Positions 1 to 6,984 of a DNA stretch of 30,951 nt are shown in pieces. The notes beneath the pieces are model-generated. The model was given only the letters and a program-made list of their open reading frames with translations. It did not search any database and had not been told where the DNA came from. This stretch comes from Microbaculum marinum (GTDB taxonomy: Bacteria > Pseudomonadota > Alphaproteobacteria > Rhizobiales > Tepidamorphaceae). The stretch is taken from NCBI RefSeq assembly GCF_042646165.1, contig NZ_JBHRTC010000017.1; one strand, written 5' to 3'. Within the stretch, counting starts at the first letter, position 1; every line of letters starts with the position of its first letter. A program made the position numbers and the translations under genes.

Positions 1-44
1 CCGGCAGCGGCAACGTCGCAGCCTTCGTCCAGGCCTGCCCGTAA
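1..44 (+). CDS. Curlin-like subunit, C-terminal end only
   Basis: Only the last 13 residues are present (frame 3, ending at the TAA at 42-44), reading GSGNVAAFVQACP. The G-x-G-N-x-A-x-x-x-Q pattern matches the end of a curlin repeat and resembles repeats in the protein encoded at 796-1215. A CsgH-like gene follows 140 bp downstream, so this is probably the 3' end of an exported curli subunit. The call rests on a very short stretch plus context. Confidence 0.5.
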   Translation, partial: GSGNVAAFVQACP

Positions 45-70
45 GCAGCCGCCGTCGACCATCCAGCGAT

Positions 71-109
71 CGGCCGGGCGGGGGCTCCCCCACCCGGCCG
101 CAGCCTTTT
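71..109 (+). terminator. Intrinsic terminator after the curlin-like gene
   Basis: Arms CGGCCGGG (71-78) and CCCGGCCG (93-100) enclose an inner GGGG/CCCC stem. A short run, CCTTTT, follows at 104-109. It lies just downstream of the TAA at 42-44. The T tract is weak, so termination may be partial and allow read-through into the csgH-like gene. Confidence 0.55.
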
Positions 110-183
110 CGACCAGGCCTACATGCCCGGCTCGCGGGACCCCGTTCCGCCGGCCGACCACCGGTACAGAAGGAGACACCACC

Positions 184-588
184 ATGACTCGCACCCACAG
201 GCGCTTTGCCGCCCGCATCCTGCCCGCCGTCCTCGGCCTCGGCATGATCGGCATCGGCGCGACCCCGTCGGCCCCGGCTCGGGCCAGCGCAGCGGTCCCG
301 GTCAGCTGCGAGATCCTCGCCACGAGGTCCGGCGGCGCGGTCGCGCTTTCCGGAATCCTCCACGCCGACACCGCCGTGCAGGGCTTCTACTGGCTTTCCG
401 TCGTCGCCACCGGCGGCGGCTCCTCCAACATCAGCCAGAGCGGCGGCTTCTCGGTCGAGTCCGGCGGCGCCATCACCCTCGGCCAGGTCACGCTCGTCAA
501 TTCCGGCGCCGTCTACGATGCCAGACTGAAGGTCACGATTTCCGACAGGACCTACAGCTGCACTCAGCGCATCGGCAGCAAGACCTGA
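184..588 (+). CDS. csgH: CsgH-like curli assembly chaperone
   Basis: The 134-residue protein has an Arg-rich n-region, a hydrophobic core (residues about 11-26) and a small-residue cleavage region ending near ARASA, so it should be exported to the periplasm. The mature part is a short beta-rich domain opening with VSCEI and closing with a second Cys in SCTQR. This matches CsgH, the alphaproteobacterial counterpart of CsgC, which holds curlin unfolded and blocks premature amyloid formation. An AGGAG site lies 8-10 nt before the ATG. Curlin-repeat ORFs on both sides support the call. The exact family assignment is from recognition of length, the Cys pair and context, not from an alignment. Confidence 0.7.
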   Translation: MTRTHRRFAARILPAVLGLGMIGIGATPSAPARASAAVPVSCEILATRSGGAVALSGILHADTAVQGFYWLSVVATGGGSSNISQSGGFSVESGGAITLGQVTLVNSGAVYDARLKVTISDRTYSCTQRIGSKT

Positions 589-615
589 ACCGCCGACGAC
601 ACGATGCGCGAAATC

Positions 616-646
616 AAGGGCTCCGGCATGCCGGAGCCCCTTGTTT
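616..646 (+). terminator. Intrinsic terminator after csgH
   Basis: A hairpin of AAGGGCTCCGGC against GCCGGAGCCCCTT, with a one-base bulge and a tiny loop, is followed by TTGTTTT. It starts 27 bp past the csgH stop. It separates csgH from the next curlin gene. Confidence 0.75.
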
Positions 647-795
647 TACCAGGGTTGTTTTTGGCCCCCGACAATTTTTCCTGATGAACGCCACGTGAAC
701 GGCCGGTTCCGGTTCGGTTCAGCCGCCCGGAGCGAAACTGCGCTCATCGCTTGGCGACACAGACCAGCCAGCAACGCCAGATCCAGGAGACAGAG

Positions 796-1215
796 ATGAC
801 CCGCACGACCCTCAAGACCGTCGCCGCCAGCCTCGTCGCAGCCGCGATCGCCACCACCGCGCTCACCGCCCCGACCACCCCCGCAGTCGCCGGCAACTGC
901 ACGTCCTACTCCTACGTCCCGCAGACCCCGGACGACGTCGAGAAGATGAAGCTCGGCCTGCAGATCCATTCGATCCTGAACGGTGGCGCGAACGCCGCCG
1001 TCCATCAGAACGGCAACGGCAACGCCGCGGGCGTCGCCCAGGGTGGCGCAGGCAACTCCGCCTTCGTCTATCAGAACGGCAACAACCACAACGGCACCGT
1101 CCAGCAGAACGGCAACAACAACGGCCATCTGATGTGGCAGTACGGGAACGGTGCTTCCAAGCACGTCAACCAGAACGGCGGCCAGTACAGCGCATCGGTC
1201 TCGATCGGCTGCTAG
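796..1215 (+). CDS. Curlin-repeat amyloid subunit (CsgA/CsgB-like)
   Basis: The 139-residue protein starts at an ATG preceded by AGGAG at 7 nt. Residues 1-32 form a signal peptide ending in a PAVAG-type site. The mature protein is dominated by N/Q/G-rich curlin repeats from about residue 65 onward: QNGNGN, QGGAGN, YQNGNN, QQNGNN, QYGNG and NQNGGQ recur every 18-22 residues, as in CsgA and CsgB. Such proteins are secreted through CsgG and polymerise into extracellular amyloid. Two Cys (after the signal peptide and at the C-terminus) could form a disulfide, which is unlike E. coli CsgA. The repeats cannot decide between major subunit and nucleator. No csgG or csgE/F lies in the window. Confidence 0.75.
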   Translation: MTRTTLKTVAASLVAAAIATTALTAPTTPAVAGNCTSYSYVPQTPDDVEKMKLGLQIHSILNGGANAAVHQNGNGNAAGVAQGGAGNSAFVYQNGNNHNGTVQQNGNNNGHLMWQYGNGASKHVNQNGGQYSASVSIGC

Positions 1216-1242
1216 GCCCGGCTCCAGACCCGGACACGAAAC

Positions 1243-1278
1243 AACGGCGCGGTCGAGAGACCGCGCCGTTCTTCTTTC
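1243..1278 (+). terminator. Strong hairpin terminator, possibly bidirectional
   Basis: A perfect 12-bp stem (AACGGCGCGGTC at 1243-1254 with its complement at 1259-1270) closes on a GAGA tetraloop and is followed by CTTCTTT. It ends the curlin gene. On the minus strand it lies 42 bp past the stop of the radical SAM gene and is followed by GTTTCGTG, so it may serve both genes. Confidence 0.8.
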
Positions 1279-1311
1279 TCGGAGCCGTCGTGTCCCCGGC
1301 AGCCGTCTCGC

Positions 1312-3135
1312 TCACTCGGCGGCGGCAACCCTTTCAACCGCTCCGGCCTTGCCGGCCACGCGGGCCCGGATCTCGTCGCCGCTGCGCTTGCGCGCCAGCG
1401 CTTCCTCGCCACCTGTTGTCGCGTGATAGAGGTCGAGCGCCTCGAACTCGTCGGCCTCGGGCGGCGCGATGGCAAGATCCGTGTAGGTCCAGCGGTCGGG
1501 CGCCTTGAGCGCAGCATCGAGCATCTTCTTGGTCCGGCGATAGACCCTGAAATAGCCGACCGCCTTGGACACGGTTTCTCCGAAATAGCGGGGGTAGAAG
1601 ACCAGCGGGTTCTCGCGCCGCATGCTGGAACGGCGGTCGCGCCGGAATTTGCGGCGCAGCGCCCCGCCTTCCAGCGGATGCACGCCCTCGTACAGGATCA
1701 TCAGGTAGAACCACAGGATCGTCGTCAGCGTCGTCCCCGGCCGGCCGAGCTTGTTGGCGCAGACCCGCTTGATGATCGTCTCGATGTGCTCGGGCGTGTA
1801 GAACGTGTTCCAGGCGAGCTTGTAGGCCTCTTCCCACTCGGTATCGGACATCCCGCCGGAATGATGCGCGACCCGGTGGTTGAGATCGTACTTGTTCATA
1901 TCGGGATCCATCCACACCCCCTTCTCCCACAATTTCTTGTGGTCCTCGGAGCCGGGCAGCGGAGTGAGGAAGAAGAACTCCAGGATGTCGACCGGCAGTT
2001 CGCGCTTGATGATCTCGATGTCGCGGGCGATCGTTTCCTTGGTGTCGGACGGGAAGCCGATGATGTAGCCCGCGTAGGTGATGGCGCCGTGATTGCGCCA
2101 TTTCTGCAGCATTTCGCGGTAGTCGGTGATCTTGTTCTGCCGCTTCTTGGCGGCGATCAGGTTGTCCGGATTGATGTTCTCCAGTCCGATGAACACGCGC
2201 CGGACACCGGCCTGCGAGGCTTTCTCGATGAAGTTCGGGATCTTGTGGCAGAGCGTGTCGACCTGGATCGTGAAGCCGATGTTCATGCCCTCGCCCTGGC
2301 GCATCTCGATCAGCTTGTCGAAAAGGGGCTCCCAGTCCTTGTTGCGGGCGAAGTTGTCGTCGGTGATGAAGAAGCGCTTGATGCCGTCCGCATAGTTCTC
2401 CCGCACGATGCGCTCGAGGTCGTCGACCGAGCGGATCCGGCTCTTGCGGCCCTGCACGTTTATGATCGTGCAGAACGAGCATTGATAGGGGCAGCCGCGG
2501 CCGAGATCGATGCTCGATAGCGATCCCGAGGTCCGCGCCACATGCTTGCGCGGCAGAATCGGCGGCGGCTCGCCGATGAGCGACGGCAGATCGTTCATGT
2601 GATTGTAGAGCGGCGCCAGTTGTCCTTCGAAGGCGTCGCGCAGCACGACGTCGAGCCGGCCTTCCTCGGCCTCGCCGGCAAACAGCGAAATGCCGAGCTC
2701 CTGGGCAGCCCGGATGTCTTCGGGGAGTTCCGGCAGCATCGCCAGGCAACCGGAGACATGGAAGCCGCCGACGCAGACCGGGAGGCCGGCCTCGAGGAAC
2801 GGCCGCGCCAGGTCGACGGCGCGCGGAAACTGGTTCGACTGCACGCCGACGAGGCCGATCAGCGCCCTGCCGCCGGCCTCCTCGATCATGCGGATGATCT
2901 TGTCAGGGCGTACCCGACGATTGGTTTCGTCGTAGGTGTGCAGCCGGATGTCGACACCGCTGCCGAGCACCTCGCGCTTGCGGGCATCTTCCGCGAGCGC
3001 GTTGAGGCAGGCAAGGGTATTGGAGGGAATGGCCGAGCGTAGCCACTGAATGGGATAGCCGTCATCGTCGTAATGGGTCGGCTTGATCATTACGAAATGG
3101 AAGATCGGCGGGCCGGCGGCTGACGCCTTAACCAT
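1312..3135 (-). CDS. B12-binding-type radical SAM protein
   Basis: The 607-residue protein carries the radical SAM [4Fe-4S] motif as CPYQCSFC (C215, C219, C222). The 200 residues before it look like the Rossmann-type cobalamin-binding domain common in class B enzymes, with no DxHxxG motif, which many members lack. Downstream come the expected barrel elements (FFITDDNFARN, GLENINPDNL, IIGFPSDT, ITYAGY). The C-terminal 130 residues are basic and helical. Substrate unknown; relatives act in methylation, hopanoid and porphyrin chemistry. The ATG at 3135 has AAAGGA 7-8 nt upstream. An in-frame TTG at 3168 would begin upstream of the likely transcription start, so I reject it. Confidence 0.8.
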   Translation of the reverse strand: MVKASAAGPPIFHFVMIKPTHYDDDGYPIQWLRSAIPSNTLACLNALAEDARKREVLGSGVDIRLHTYDETNRRVRPDKIIRMIEEAGGRALIGLVGVQSNQFPRAVDLARPFLEAGLPVCVGGFHVSGCLAMLPELPEDIRAAQELGISLFAGEAEEGRLDVVLRDAFEGQLAPLYNHMNDLPSLIGEPPPILPRKHVARTSGSLSSIDLGRGCPYQCSFCTIINVQGRKSRIRSVDDLERIVRENYADGIKRFFITDDNFARNKDWEPLFDKLIEMRQGEGMNIGFTIQVDTLCHKIPNFIEKASQAGVRRVFIGLENINPDNLIAAKKRQNKITDYREMLQKWRNHGAITYAGYIIGFPSDTKETIARDIEIIKRELPVDILEFFFLTPLPGSEDHKKLWEKGVWMDPDMNKYDLNHRVAHHSGGMSDTEWEEAYKLAWNTFYTPEHIETIIKRVCANKLGRPGTTLTTILWFYLMILYEGVHPLEGGALRRKFRRDRRSSMRRENPLVFYPRYFGETVSKAVGYFRVYRRTKKMLDAALKAPDRWTYTDLAIAPPEADEFEALDLYHATTGGEEALARKRSGDEIRARVAGKAGAVERVAAAE

Positions 3136-3168
3136 CGCGAAATCCTTTGGTTTCCGCAGGAAATTCAA

Positions 3169-3196
3169 ACACTAGCCGAATTATTTTTTCAGACAA
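3169..3196 (-). promoter_or_regulatory. Candidate promoter of the radical SAM gene
   Basis: On the minus strand TTGTCT (3196-3191), a 16-nt spacer and TAGTGT (3174-3169) give a plausible housekeeping promoter with a start near 3163. This leaves about 27 nt of leader before the ATG at 3135 and supports that start codon. Confidence 0.4.
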
Positions 3197-3254
3197 GTGC
3201 AATCCCCGGCACCCATCGCCCGAAGACTGTTCCGATTGCCCGTATCTCCCCCGC

Positions 3255-3283
3255 TTGCCCCGGATGCCGTTCCGCGATATAGG
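3255..3283 (+). promoter_or_regulatory. Candidate rpmE promoter
   Basis: TTGCCC (3255-3260), exactly 17 nt, then TATAGG (3278-3283) lie about 70 bp before the L31 start. The CTTG-type -35 with a TATA-type -10 is the usual alphaproteobacterial housekeeping form. Confidence 0.5.
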
Positions 3284-3353
3284 CAGCGTCGAATTCCGTA
3301 ACATCCGCGATACGCGAAGCGGCGTCATGGGCGCCGGGAAGAAGGTTTGAGCG

Positions 3354-3572
3354 ATGAAGAAGGACATCCACCCGGACTACCACCTCATCAAGGTGGTCAT
3401 GACGGACGGCACCGAGTACCAGACGCGGTCGACCTACGGCGAGGAGGGCGCGACCCTCAATCTCGACATCGATTCCAAGACCCACCCTGCCTGGACCGGC
3501 GGTTCACAGCACCTGATCGACCGGGGTGGTCGCCTCAGCCGCTTCAAGAAGAAGTACGAAGGCTTCATCTGA
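3354..3572 (+). CDS. rpmE: 50S ribosomal protein L31
   Basis: The 72-residue protein is a full-length bacterial L31: it opens MKKDIHPDYH, contains the conserved TDGTEY, LDID and HPAWTGGSQ segments, and ends in a basic RFKKKYEGF tail. It lacks the CxxC zinc ligands, so it is the C-minus form usual in this class. It sits on the large subunit near the central protuberance and bridges to 30S. AAGAAGG precedes the ATG at a suitable distance. A candidate promoter lies upstream and a strong terminator follows, so it appears to be transcribed alone. Its position before a convergent DUF1465 gene is conserved in Hyphomicrobiales. Confidence 0.97.
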   Translation: MKKDIHPDYHLIKVVMTDGTEYQTRSTYGEEGATLNLDIDSKTHPAWTGGSQHLIDRGGRLSRFKKKYEGFI

Positions 3573-3596
3573 GCAGGCCCGGAAGGTACAGACGAC

Positions 3597-3625
3597 GAAA
3601 AGCCCCGGCCTCGGGGCTTTTTCTT
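3597..3625 (+). terminator. Intrinsic terminator of rpmE
   Basis: AAAGCCCCG (3599-3607) pairs with CGGGGCTTT (3612-3620) around a GCCT loop and runs into TTTTTC. It is 25 bp past the rpmE stop. Confidence 0.88.
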
Positions 3626-3674
3626 GTCTGCAGTCCGGACCGGAGGCCCCGCCAGGGCCGCCGATGATCCAAAT

Positions 3675-4214
3675 CTAGCTTCCGCCGAAGGCCGTGCGCA
3701 GCCGGGCGAATTGAGTCATGACCGGGTGATCGTCTGCCGCGACGGATTCGGACTCCCCGCGCAACTGCATGTCCAGATGGCGGACCCGGTCCTGCAGGCG
3801 CAGGCTGCGCCCGATCAGCTCCCGCAACCCGGCCGGGAGGTCGTCGAAGGCTTCAGCCTGCTGCCGGTCCTCCGGATGCTCGAGCCGGACCTTGCGCTTT
3901 TCCTCGCTGGCCTGATCGGTCGACATCTCGCCCTCGTTGGCGGCGCGCTGCAGCAGCAGCCACGACGCGATCTGCATCAGGCGCGTGGTCAGCTTCATGC
4001 TTTCGGTGGCATAGGCGAGCCCGGCAAGGCGGCTGAGATTGCGCGACTCGATACGGCCGGGGCCGTCCAGGTAGTCGGCCGTTTCCTCGAGCAGGGCCAT
4101 GCCGTCGCGAAACAGGCCGTCGAAGGTCCCCGAGCCGGCCATCTTCTCGGCGAAGGAAACCGCATCGAGAACGGAGGCGGTCGCCGCGCGCGTGTCTGGC
4201 CTGTCGTTCTCCAT
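3675..4214 (-). CDS. rcdA: DUF1465 protein, RcdA-like ClpXP adaptor
   Basis: The 179-residue, largely helical protein matches the DUF1465 family, whose best-known member is Caulobacter RcdA, an adaptor that with CpdR and PopA delivers CtrA to ClpXP. Recognisable parts are the SVLDAVSFAEKMAGS and LFRDGMALLEETADYLDG helices, the SRLAGLAYATESMKLTTRLMQ core, and EEKRKVRLEHPEDRQ before the last helix pair. The ATG has AGGG 7 nt upstream. Next to it are a DUF1192 gene, a CtrA-like box and, further on, trcR; this is a conserved cell-cycle neighbourhood. The family call is firm. The adaptor role here is inferred from Caulobacter. Confidence 0.8.
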   Translation of the reverse strand: MENDRPDTRAATASVLDAVSFAEKMAGSGTFDGLFRDGMALLEETADYLDGPGRIESRNLSRLAGLAYATESMKLTTRLMQIASWLLLQRAANEGEMSTDQASEEKRKVRLEHPEDRQQAEAFDDLPAGLRELIGRSLRLQDRVRHLDMQLRGESESVAADDHPVMTQFARLRTAFGGS

Positions 4215-4385
4215 GCAAACCCTGTCGTCTCGTGTGGTCCGGGCCGGTTCGCGCCAGCGCCGCTCGGCTCAATGCCCGATTCGGCACCGGCCGGCCAATC
4301 GCAACCGCGCGTGGCTCCTCATCTCCGACGGAGAGGCGCTCGCCGGAGCCGGATCATCGTGACAGCCATATTGCAATGCAATGGC

Positions 4386-4415
4386 GAAAAGAAAAGAGCC
4401 GCCTTGAAGCGGCTC
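4386..4415 (-). terminator. Intrinsic terminator, minus strand
   Basis: GAGCCGC (4396-4402) and GCGGCTC (4409-4415) form a perfect stem. On the minus strand it is followed by TTTTCTTTTC (4395-4386). It could end DUF1192 transcripts or the candidate small RNA just upstream. Confidence 0.85.
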
Positions 4416-4480
4416 AGTTGGTTAACAGGGAGGCGTCAAACAGAGTGGACAGGAGCCACTCGAAATCCAGAAGACTGGAT
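4386..4480 (-). ncRNA. Candidate small RNA of about 95 nt
   Basis: Read on the minus strand, three clean hairpins follow one another. The first is ATCCAG/CTGGAT with a 4-nt loop (4465-4480), the second GAGTGG/CCACTC with a 7-nt loop (4443-4461), and the third is the U-tailed terminator. A TAAACA at 4493-4488 could be the -10, about 15-20 nt past the CtrA-like box at 4505-4520, giving a start near 4480. There is no ORF inside. It could instead be only the 3' UTR of the DUF1192 mRNA. The hairpins are seen directly; independent transcription is inference. Confidence 0.4.
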
Positions 4481-4504
4481 AACCGCCTGTTTACCCTGAA
4501 AAGC

Positions 4505-4520
4505 CTAATAAACGATTAAC
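4505..4520. promoter_or_regulatory. CtrA-like binding site
   Basis: On the plus strand CTAA, seven bases, then TTAAC matches the CtrA consensus TTAA-N7-TTAAC at 8 of 9 positions. Such A+T-rich motifs are rare in this sequence. It lies between DUF1192 and the rcdA-like gene, and CtrA is reported to activate rcdA in Caulobacter. Confidence 0.5.
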
Positions 4521-4534
4521 CGGTGTACAGTCCG

Positions 4535-4726
4535 TCACGACTTGGAGAAGAGCCCTTCGGCGGCGTCGCGGGTCGAGGCCTTCGACCGGATATCGGCCTC
4601 GAGCCGCTCGATCTCCGCCTTCAGAAGCACGATACGCGCCTTCAGCTCGTTCACGGACAGCACCGAAAGGTCCATTCCGATTTCGTGTTCCGGCGTTCTT
4701 TTCGGCTTGTCGTCGTCAAGGAACAT
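4535..4726 (-). CDS. DUF1192 family small protein
   Basis: The protein has 63 residues, opening MFLDDDKPKRTPEHEIG and continuing DLSVLSVNELKARIVLLKAEIERLEADI. This is the DUF1192 pattern: an acidic and basic N-terminus, then one amphipathic coiled-coil helix. The ATG at 4726 has GGGAG at about 9 nt; an in-frame ATG at 4798 gives a low-complexity Arg/Pro extension and is unlikely. Function is not established. The heptad-like Leu/Ile spacing suggests self-association or binding to a partner. It is conserved beside DUF1465 and the PIG3-type oxidoreductase gene, which is transcribed divergently from it. Confidence 0.85.
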   Translation of the reverse strand: MFLDDDKPKRTPEHEIGMDLSVLSVNELKARIVLLKAEIERLEADIRSKASTRDAAEGLFSKS

Positions 4727-4868
4727 GGCGTCCGCTCCCCTGCTTTCCGGTCGTGGCCGTGACCGCGACCGGCAGTTTAGGCCCGGCGCCATTGTCACGG
4801 AAGGGGACGGCGGCTATTCCGTGCGAGCCGGCTTGCCGGACCCGACCGAACCGAGGAGACCGCAGGCG

Positions 4869-5870
4869 ATGACCATACTGCCCCGCACGATGACCGCGAT
4901 CGAGATACGCGAGCCCGGCGGCCCCGACGTTCTGGTGCCGGCCGAGCGGCCGGTGCCCAAGCCGGGCGGCTGCGAGATCCTGGTGCGGGTGTCGGCGGCG
5001 GGGGTCAATCGGCCCGACGTGCTGCAGCGCATCGGGGTCTACGCGCCGCCGCCGGGCGCCTCCGACATTCCCGGCCTCGAGGTCGCCGGAACGGTGGTCG
5101 CCGTCGGCGACGGCGCCGCGCGCTTCAAGGTCGGCGACAAGGTCTGTGCGCTGCTGCCCGGCGGCGGCTACGCCGAGTACTGCACGGTCGACGCCACCAA
5201 CGCCCTGCCCCTGCCCGCCGGGCTGTCGTTCACCGAGGCGGCCGGAATCCCCGAAACCTTCTTCACCGTATGGACGAACGTGTTCGATCGAGGCGGCCTC
5301 AAGCCAGGCGAGACGCTGCTGGTACACGGCGGCTCCAGCGGCATCGGCACCACGGCGATCCAGCTTGCCAAGGCCTACGGTGCGACCGTGTTCGTCACCG
5401 CCGGCAATGCCGAGAAATGCAAGGCCTGCGAGGATCTCGGCGCCGATCTGGCGATCGACTACAAGACGGCGGATTTCGTCGAGGCGGTGAAGCAGGCGAC
5501 CGGCGGCCGCGGCGTCGACGTCATCCTCGACATGGTGGGCGGCGACTACGTGCCGCGCAACTATCACGCCGCCGCCGAGGACGGTCGCATCGTCCAGATC
5601 GCTTTCCTGCGCGGCAACAAGCCCACCATCGACCTCAACCCGCTGATGCGCAAGCGACTGACCCATACCGGATCGACGCTCCGTCCGAGGCCGGTCGAGT
5701 TCAAGGCCGACCTCGCCGCTTCGCTGGAGGCCAAGGTGTGGCCGCTGATCGCCGCCGGCGACGTGAAGGTCGTGATGGATTCGACCTTTCCGCTGGCCGA
5801 GGCCGCCGCCGCGCATGCCAGGCTCGACGCCGATCACATCGGCAAGGTGATCCTGGAGACAGGGCTGTAG
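4869..5870 (+). CDS. NAD(P)H quinone oxidoreductase, PIG3 type
   Basis: This is a 333-residue medium-chain reductase without the structural or catalytic zinc ligands. The N-terminal GroES-like half has GVNRPDVLQRIGVYAPPPGASDIPGLEVAG. The Rossmann half starts near residue 150 with HGGSSGIGTTAIQLAKA, and LDMVGGDY closes the cofactor site. Members of the PIG3/zeta-crystallin group (TIGR02824 type) reduce quinones or other electrophilic carbonyls with NADPH in the cytoplasm. The start at 4869 has GAGGAG 10 nt upstream; the next Met, seven codons later, has no such site. A longer in-frame extension upstream is antisense to DUF1192 and is spurious. Confidence 0.9.
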   Translation: MTILPRTMTAIEIREPGGPDVLVPAERPVPKPGGCEILVRVSAAGVNRPDVLQRIGVYAPPPGASDIPGLEVAGTVVAVGDGAARFKVGDKVCALLPGGGYAEYCTVDATNALPLPAGLSFTEAAGIPETFFTVWTNVFDRGGLKPGETLLVHGGSSGIGTTAIQLAKAYGATVFVTAGNAEKCKACEDLGADLAIDYKTADFVEAVKQATGGRGVDVILDMVGGDYVPRNYHAAAEDGRIVQIAFLRGNKPTIDLNPLMRKRLTHTGSTLRPRPVEFKADLAASLEAKVWPLIAAGDVKVVMDSTFPLAEAAAAHARLDADHIGKVILETGL

Positions 5871-5930
5871 CAGCCCGGCCGCGGCGGCCGAGCGGACCGA
5901 AAATCAATCTCCGGATGCGGGCCAATCCGT

Positions 5931-5964
5931 TTGCGTCGCCGCGCGAACGCCCCTATATAGGGGC
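5931..5964 (+). promoter_or_regulatory. Candidate trcR promoter with palindromic -10
   Basis: TTGCGT (5931-5936), 17 nt, then TATATA (5954-5959). The -10 lies in a perfect 16-bp palindrome, GCCCC-TATATA-GGGGC (5949-5964). It is about 70 bp before trcR, so the palindrome could also be an operator. Confidence 0.45.
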
Positions 5965-6033
5965 CATCCCCGTGACACCTTGAAATCGACCGGGGCGCCC
6001 CGCCGGAGGCGGCGGCGCGCAAGGGAGAAACTC

Positions 6034-6735
6034 ATGTCGAATACATTGCTGATGCCCAAGGCCACCGCCATCTGGCTGGTCGACAACACCTCGCTCTCCT
6101 TCAGGCAGATCGCCGAATTCTGCGCCCTGCACGAGCTTGAGGTGCATGCGATCGCCGACGGCGAGGCTGCCCAGGGAATCAAGGGCGTCGATCCGGTGCT
6201 GACCGGCCAGCTGACCCGCGAGGAGATCGACCGGGCGCAGAAGGATCCCACCCACAAGCTCAAGCTCGCCGAGCCGAAGGTGAAGATTCCCGCTACCAAG
6301 AAGCGCAAGGGCCCGCGCTACACGCCGGTGTCGCGCCGCCAGGACCGCCCCAACGCCATCCTCTGGCTGGTGCGCAATCATCCCGAACTGAAGGATGCGG
6401 CGATCATGCGCCTGGTGGGAACCACCAAGACGACGATCGAGTCGATCCGCGAGCGCACCCACTGGAACGCCGCCAACCTTCAGCCGATGGATCCGGTGAC
6501 GCTCGGCCTGTGCTCGCAGATCGACCTCGACATGGAGGTTCAGGCGGCCGCCAAGGACCGTCCGGCGGAGGCCGCCGAGGGCCCGCGCCTGCTGACGCCC
6601 GAGGAGAGCCTGAGCTACGCGCGGGAACTCGAGCAGCAGGCCGCGGCCGAAGCCGACTCCGACGAGCTCGACGCCGACGCGGTGTTCGCCAAGTTGAAGT
6701 CGATGAAGGGCGGAGACGAGTCGACGACCGACTGA
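6034..6735 (+). CDS. trcR: Cell-cycle transcriptional regulator TrcR (DUF1013)
   Basis: The protein has 233 residues and opens MSNTLLMPKATAIWLVDNTSLSFRQIAEF, the strongly conserved DUF1013/TrcR N-terminus with a first helix-turn-helix-like segment. A second one is RPNAILWLVRNHPELKDAAIMRLVGTTKTTIESIRER (residues about 110-147), followed by the invariant-looking HWNAANLQPMDPVTLGLCSQIDLD. The C-terminal 50 residues are acidic and helical. The family is nearly confined to Alphaproteobacteria and is annotated as a cell-cycle transcription regulator. AAGGGAG lies 6 nt before the ATG. It is downstream of, and on the same strand as, the PIG3 gene, with its own likely promoter. Confidence 0.92.
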   Translation: MSNTLLMPKATAIWLVDNTSLSFRQIAEFCALHELEVHAIADGEAAQGIKGVDPVLTGQLTREEIDRAQKDPTHKLKLAEPKVKIPATKKRKGPRYTPVSRRQDRPNAILWLVRNHPELKDAAIMRLVGTTKTTIESIRERTHWNAANLQPMDPVTLGLCSQIDLDMEVQAAAKDRPAEAAEGPRLLTPEESLSYARELEQQAAAEADSDELDADAVFAKLKSMKGGDESTTD

Positions 6736-6772
6736 GATCCTGCCGCGCGGCGGCGAGGCGGCTGTCGCACTC

Positions 6773-6794
6773 CGCCCGGCGGCAGCGCCGGGCG
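6773..6794 (+). terminator. GC-rich hairpin after trcR
   Basis: CGCCCGGCG (6773-6781) and CGCCGGGCG (6786-6794) form a perfect 9-bp stem with a GCAG loop, 38 bp past the trcR stop. There is no T run, so it may terminate weakly or only protect the 3' end. Confidence 0.35.
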
Positions 6795-6962
6795 ATCGTC
6801 CGCGCGGACCTGTGTTCGGAAAGTCCTCCGCTGCTCCGGGCGGGTCTGCGTCCGACGCATCCCGCAGCGACCGCCCTGCCAAAGGGCGCTCGCGGCATTC
6901 TCGGGCCGCCGCGGGAGGCTGGCCTCGAAGCTGCCCGGCCTGCCGGTCGGGACGGGGAAATG

Positions 6963-6980
6963 TTTCTCCTGCTGGAGAAA
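6963..6980 (-). terminator. Hairpin after the sulfatase gene
   Basis: TTTCTCC and GGAGAAA form a perfect 7-bp stem with a 4-nt loop, five bases past the sulfatase stop on the minus strand. It is followed by CATTTCCCC, a poor U tract. Confidence 0.45.
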
Positions 6981-6984
6981 TTAC

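Larger units (their letters stand above)
4215..4534. other. Intergenic stretch before the rcdA-like gene
   Basis: This 320-bp stretch has no credible gene. Its 4386-4520 part is notably A+T-rich for this genome and holds a CtrA-like box, three hairpins and a U-tract terminator read on the minus strand, listed separately. In the remaining part, nearer the rcdA-like start, I see only weak promoter-like matches. Confidence 0.6.

Noticed and set aside
1423..2520. 365-codon plus-strand frame opposite the radical SAM gene
   Set aside because: The translation is an Arg/Asp/Val-rich mirror without any motif, and the minus strand has a full enzyme.
3136..3168. TTG start giving an 11-residue extension of the radical SAM protein
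   Set aside because: It lies next to the predicted -10, before the likely transcription start, while the ATG at 3135 has a good ribosome-binding site.
4727..4798. N-terminal extension of DUF1192 to an upstream ATG
   Set aside because: It adds a low-complexity Arg/Pro tail unlike the family; GGGAG is correctly placed for 4726.
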